From: Homalodisca vitripennis
Taxonomy: Eukaryota > Arthropoda > Insecta > Hemiptera > Cicadellidae
Assembly (NCBI RefSeq): GCF_021130785.1
Contig: NW_025778062.1
Span: 1 to 64,000, forward strand
Direction: 5' to 3'
DNA: 64,000 nucleotides
Shown: piece after piece, positions 60,675 through 64,000 of the stretch
How the letters are laid out: every line of letters starts with the position of its first letter
Numbering within the stretch: position 1 is the stretch's first letter
Translations under genes and position numbers: made by a program
The notes under the pieces: generated by a model
The model's input: only the letters and a program-made list of their open reading frames with translations
Databases searched by the model: none
What the model was told of the DNA's origin: nothing

Positions 60675-60931
60675 TTATTATTACCTCAGAACGTAGATCA
60701 CGAAATTAACCATGATGACACATCAATATTAAAATAACTGTTATGTCACTAGCAGTAGAAGCATGTCGTACTACAAAAGGCTTCAGAACGAAATTAAGGA
60801 TACTGGAAATAATGTGAACTACTGATTTACGTAGCTGCTACATTTCCCAATAAGAAGCAGCACTTGTCAAAGCCTAGAGGGCTAGGAATTTATTGCATAT
60901 TTGACATAATAGTGACGTACTGCAGTGGGTC

Positions 60932-61449
60932 ATGAGCATGGACATATATGACTCCCTACCACACTGTATTGTTGCCATCTCCAGACACACTCAATCTTTC
61001 ACCTATTTCACCCCCACTGGAGACGACACACTGAGCAAGTGGATAAGACTGATGAACTCGCACACAAGCCGAGACCTAGCTGACCACTTTCAACCTCCAC
61101 ACACGGAAAACACCTCAACACCGCAACAAGCAGAATTGAAAAAACTCACCCCCAAACCTTGTTGATACAGAACCCTCTCAGACTCCCCTCACCCCCTTTG
61201 ACATCGAGGAAGGAAAACAACTCACCAACCATGAACTTAAAGGAACCAGAAGAGTCCCACTCAAAAGTCTGCAACACCACCCTTCCACCACATCCGACAT
61301 CGCCATTCCAAACAGCTCAAACAACATAATAGTATTACCTGAAATACACAAATACGATGATGGAAGCGAACCAGAGCTTCCAGTCTTCTTGAAAAGGAAG
61401 TTTTCTGTAAGTGAGATGAAAACCCAAGTAGAGGATCCCAATGAATAGA
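60932..61449 (+). pseudogene. LINE ORF1 remnant
   Basis: Two open pieces. The first (60932-61165) includes MSMDIYDSLPHCIVAISRHT and a P/T-rich end. The second (about 61190-61449) includes SLQHHPSTTSDIAIPNSS and LPVFLKRKFSVSEMKTQVED and then a stop. Their place directly before the endonuclease suggests ORF1, but no zinc finger or esterase motif was seen. Confidence 0.45.
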
Positions 61450-61779
61450 AATACCTGAATATCACAATCAAGCCTCCCCAGAACCAGATCATTTATTGGA
61501 ACTTAAAGACCACTCGGATAAATCCTCAGAGACTGGAAATATTACAAATAATAAGGACACTAAACAGAGACACGCAACCCTGCAAATTAACCCAAACAAA
61601 ACCTCTTTTTTAGATTGCACTCGAAGGACAAGGGACAAAGAAAAAACCATTTTTGTAACAAGGACATTCATAAACTCCGAAAGGAAAAGAAAATAGCAAC
61701 ATGTACAGAACTAATAACCCACAAAGACACAGAACTCAACATCGAGGAAAATTTAGCACCTTATACAAAACACAAAATT

Positions 61780-64000
61780 AAAATCATGCACCAAAATGTA
61801 AATTGGCTATCCAACAAAATTGACAGACTTACTCATTTCATAAGCGAGGAACCCGGACCTTATAATAGTAACAGAACACGGCTTGACCAAAGAAAACCTG
61901 GAAAACACCCGCATTGATGGCTATACAGTTGTAGGTAGCTTTGCCAGGAAAAACCATATCAAAGGAGGGGTGGCAGGATACATAAAAGATGACCTCAAAC
62001 AGCACACTAATCTCATATGCACAAGTGGAGATGAGACCGAGCTTATTTGCGAGACAGCTCTCTTCGAAATAAAAACAAAGAAAACAAGCCTACGAATACT
62101 CGGAGTCTATAGATCTCCCAACGCAAACTTAGACCAAGGTATTGATATACTTACAGAACAACTCGACAGATCTCTAGACTCACACAAAAAGATCGTGCTT
62201 GTAGGAGACATCAATGTGGACAGCCTGACTGAAAGCAATGACAAATCCAAACTCGAAGAGCTCCTAACATCTTATCAGATAACAAGAATGAACCTACCGC
62301 CCACACGTATCACCAGAGATACCTCTAAATCAATAGACTGGATATGCACTAACATTGACCAACAATTGATAAACACATCGGTTATCTCATCTGGACTTTC
62401 TGACCATACAGCCCAATCAGCCACAATAATCACATCAAAAACAAAAGAAAACTTCAAAGAAAGAAAAAGAATTTTCAGCAAGAAAACAATAGAACTTTTC
62501 AAATCCAGACTGCAAACCCAAAACTGGGTCATTCTCCATGCTCAAGAGGACATTAACGACTTGTATGACACCTTCCACACTATCACACAATCTATTCTAA
62601 ATGAAACCTGCCCATTAAAAACCTGCACAACCAGACATAACAAAGGCTTAAGACAGTGCTGGGACACATAATTTGCCAAATTAAAAAGTGAATACATAAA
62701 AGCTTTGGAAAAGGAACAATGCACAGGAAGAGCCGAAGACAAAATGGAGACGGCTGCAAGGAAAAAGAGTTACGACACTAAACTAAAATCGCTATGTAAA
62801 GAACATATGGCAGAATATATAAGCAAAGCTGACAACAGGTCCAGAGCGTTATGGCAAGTGGTAAATAACCAGCGTAAGGCTAAAACTGACAACAACACAG
62901 AATTACTCCTCCTCATGGACAACACCATTATAACACAACCAGCAGAAGTGGCAAACTGTTTCAACACATTTTTCTCAACTGTGGCACACAGAACACTCCA
63001 AAACTCTGATCTTAATCCGAACCCAGACCCAGATGACTATGAACTACCTCCACCTATAAAGCAGAACTTACACTTCAAACCAGCAACAACTAATGAAATC
63101 TTAAAAATCATAGACTCCCTAAAACCAAAAACCTCATCTGGAGCAGATCACATATCAGCTAAACTTGTAAAAGCATGTAAAAACGAACTGTTAAGACCAC
63201 TCACCCTTATAACTAACAAATCTCTTTCACAAGGAATTTTCCCCAACCAATTAAAAATAGCTAAAGCCTACCCAAAGTACAAAACCGGACCACATAATGA
63301 CACAAACAGCTATCGACCTATTTCACTCATTTCTACTTTTTCAAAAATTTTAGAAAAAGTGGTCTTACACAGACTCCTAAACTACCTTGAGGAAAACAAA
63401 CTTCTTACTTACCAACAACACGGATTCCTAAAGGGCAGATCAACATCCACAGCCTTAATACAATTCATAGAATACATTATAGATCAACTGGAGGAAGGCT
63501 GCACAGCAACCTGCCTCTTCCTAGACTTCAGTAAGGCTTTTGATTGCCTAAATCACGAACAACTACTCCAAAAACTAGGAAACCTTGGTATAAGAGGAAA
63601 AGCTCAAAGCTGGTTCCGCAGCTACCTGACTGATAGAAAGATGTTTGTGGAAGTAAATTACACTGAAAACAACATACTACAGAAATGTCAATCAAAAACC
63701 ACTGACACACAAAGGGGCGTACCACAAGGATCGGTTCTGGGGCCAGTCTTGTTCCTCCTACTGTCACACCGTCATGTATGCAGACGACACAGCACTAACA
63801 ATAGCAAATAAATCAATAGCAACACTCCAGAGAAACACAACTGCCACTTTCAATAAAACAAAACTATTCTGTACCAGAAATGACCTTGTCTTAAATAATA
63901 AAAAAACAGTTCAGATGACCTTCAGCAATCTACGCAGAGACCTTAACTTGACGCTCCCAGACCTAGAAATAAAAAACACCACCAGACACCTTGGTATCAT
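61780..64000 (+). pseudogene. LINE ORF2 (endonuclease + RT), three breaks, 3' end missing
   Basis: Endonuclease: IMHQNVNWLSNKIDRL, a one-base shift near 61852, then VTEHGLTKENLENTRID, LGVYRSPNA, LVGDINVDS and LSDHTAQ, with all usual catalytic positions. A single in-frame TAA (62669-62671) separates it from the RT part, which continues in the same frame: SYRPISLISTFSKILEK, LFLDFSKAFDCL and GVPQGSVLGPVLF. A second shift or small loss near 63765 moves the catalytic MYADDTALT (63776 on) into another frame, which stays open to 64000. Confidence 0.87.

Larger units (their letters stand above)
58200..60720 (-). pseudogene. piggyBac transposase relic, interrupted by a LINE
   Basis: Minus strand. The acidic N terminus (60720-60200) has NILDSDHKSDVSLDE in duplicated form and FKNKSGFHPSEGFDREDEID. 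The middle (59880-59602) has TDSANG and YYSSVELATELIKEKVHLIR. After the LINE insertion follow RNGKG, LQWKDEREVLMISSPYDSS (58800) and CRYNESMGGVDLADHF, the conserved YN..MGGVD..D block with a late catalytic Asp. A Cys-containing end follows near 58300. Several stops and shifts. The domain is DDE_Tnp_1_7, which moves DNA at TTAA. TTAA ends were not located. Confidence 0.85.
60930..64000 (+). mobile_element. CR1/Jockey-group LINE, runs off the right edge
   Basis: ORF1 remnants (about 60932-61449), the ORF2 endonuclease (61780-62650) and RT (62670-64000) lie in order on the plus strand. It is less AT-rich and more C/A-rich than the intron DNA around it. The 3' end lies outside the window. The ORF2 tail scrap at 1607 is similar in style. 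Confidence 0.88.

Overview
The window is nuclear DNA from a eukaryote, most likely an insect and possibly a hemipteran. It is strongly AT-rich and has spliced exons with GT-AG borders. Its repeat content is typical of arthropods: CR1/Jockey-group LINEs, Ty3/Gypsy LTR elements, pogo/Tigger and piggyBac DNA transposons, and tRNA- and 5S-rRNA-derived SINEs. No prokaryotic features are present.

The backbone is one host gene on the minus strand. Eleven exons can be placed between 57.2 kb (most 5') and 2.36 kb (most 3'), about 1.5 kb of coding sequence spread over about 55 kb. Nine of the ten junctions keep the reading frame. The last one (3593/2483) does not, so a small exon or another donor is missing there. 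The predicted protein has a dsRBD-like segment and two copies of a module ending in an R3H-like stretch. That suggests a nuclear RNA-binding protein of the NKRF type, but the name is tentative. Both ends of the gene lie outside the placed exons.

The introns are filled with transposons. From left to right: a LINE C-terminal scrap (1.6 kb); a nearly complete LINE on the minus strand with a PHD/coiled-coil/SGNH-esterase ORF1 and an intact 921-codon ORF2 (5.4-10.1 kb); a Tigger relic (10.8-12.5 kb); a decayed LINE (12.9-14.6 kb); a three-layer nest at 15.85-26.9 kb in which a LINE 3' fragment is split by Gypsy element A (plus strand, gag only), itself split by Gypsy element B (minus strand, gag-pol); a tRNA-type SINE (30.2-30.4 kb); a TTAA-flanked piggyBac-type element with another inverted-repeat element inside it (30.7-32.5 kb); a LINE with an uninterrupted 845-codon ORF2 (34.0-36.8 kb); a 5S-rRNA-derived SINE (38.8-39.1 kb); a frameshifted LINE on the plus strand (43.1-46.2 kb); a LINE scrap (49.9-50.2 kb); a MITE-like inverted repeat (51.7-52.0 kb); and a Tigger element whose transposase is split by about 700 bp of near-pure T (53.2-56.2 kb).

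Upstream of the 57.2-kb exon lie a second tRNA-type SINE (57.7-57.9 kb), a piggyBac transposase relic carrying a LINE insertion (58.2-60.7 kb), and a LINE running off the right edge (60.9-64.0 kb).

Two points affect how the window is read. First, target-site duplications and an unoccupied related copy fix the insertion junctions to the base. Second, both LTR pairs differ only by one-base indels, nearly all in homopolymers, with no substitutions. The insertions are therefore very young, or the assembly has indel errors, or both, and many apparent frameshifts in these elements should be distrusted. I saw no convincing new multi-gene system. The most unusual items are the duplicated-module host gene, the homopolymer-expanded Tigger, the gag-only Gypsy element, and the set of LINEs that share a 3' AATAAAGA box but each end in a different microsatellite.
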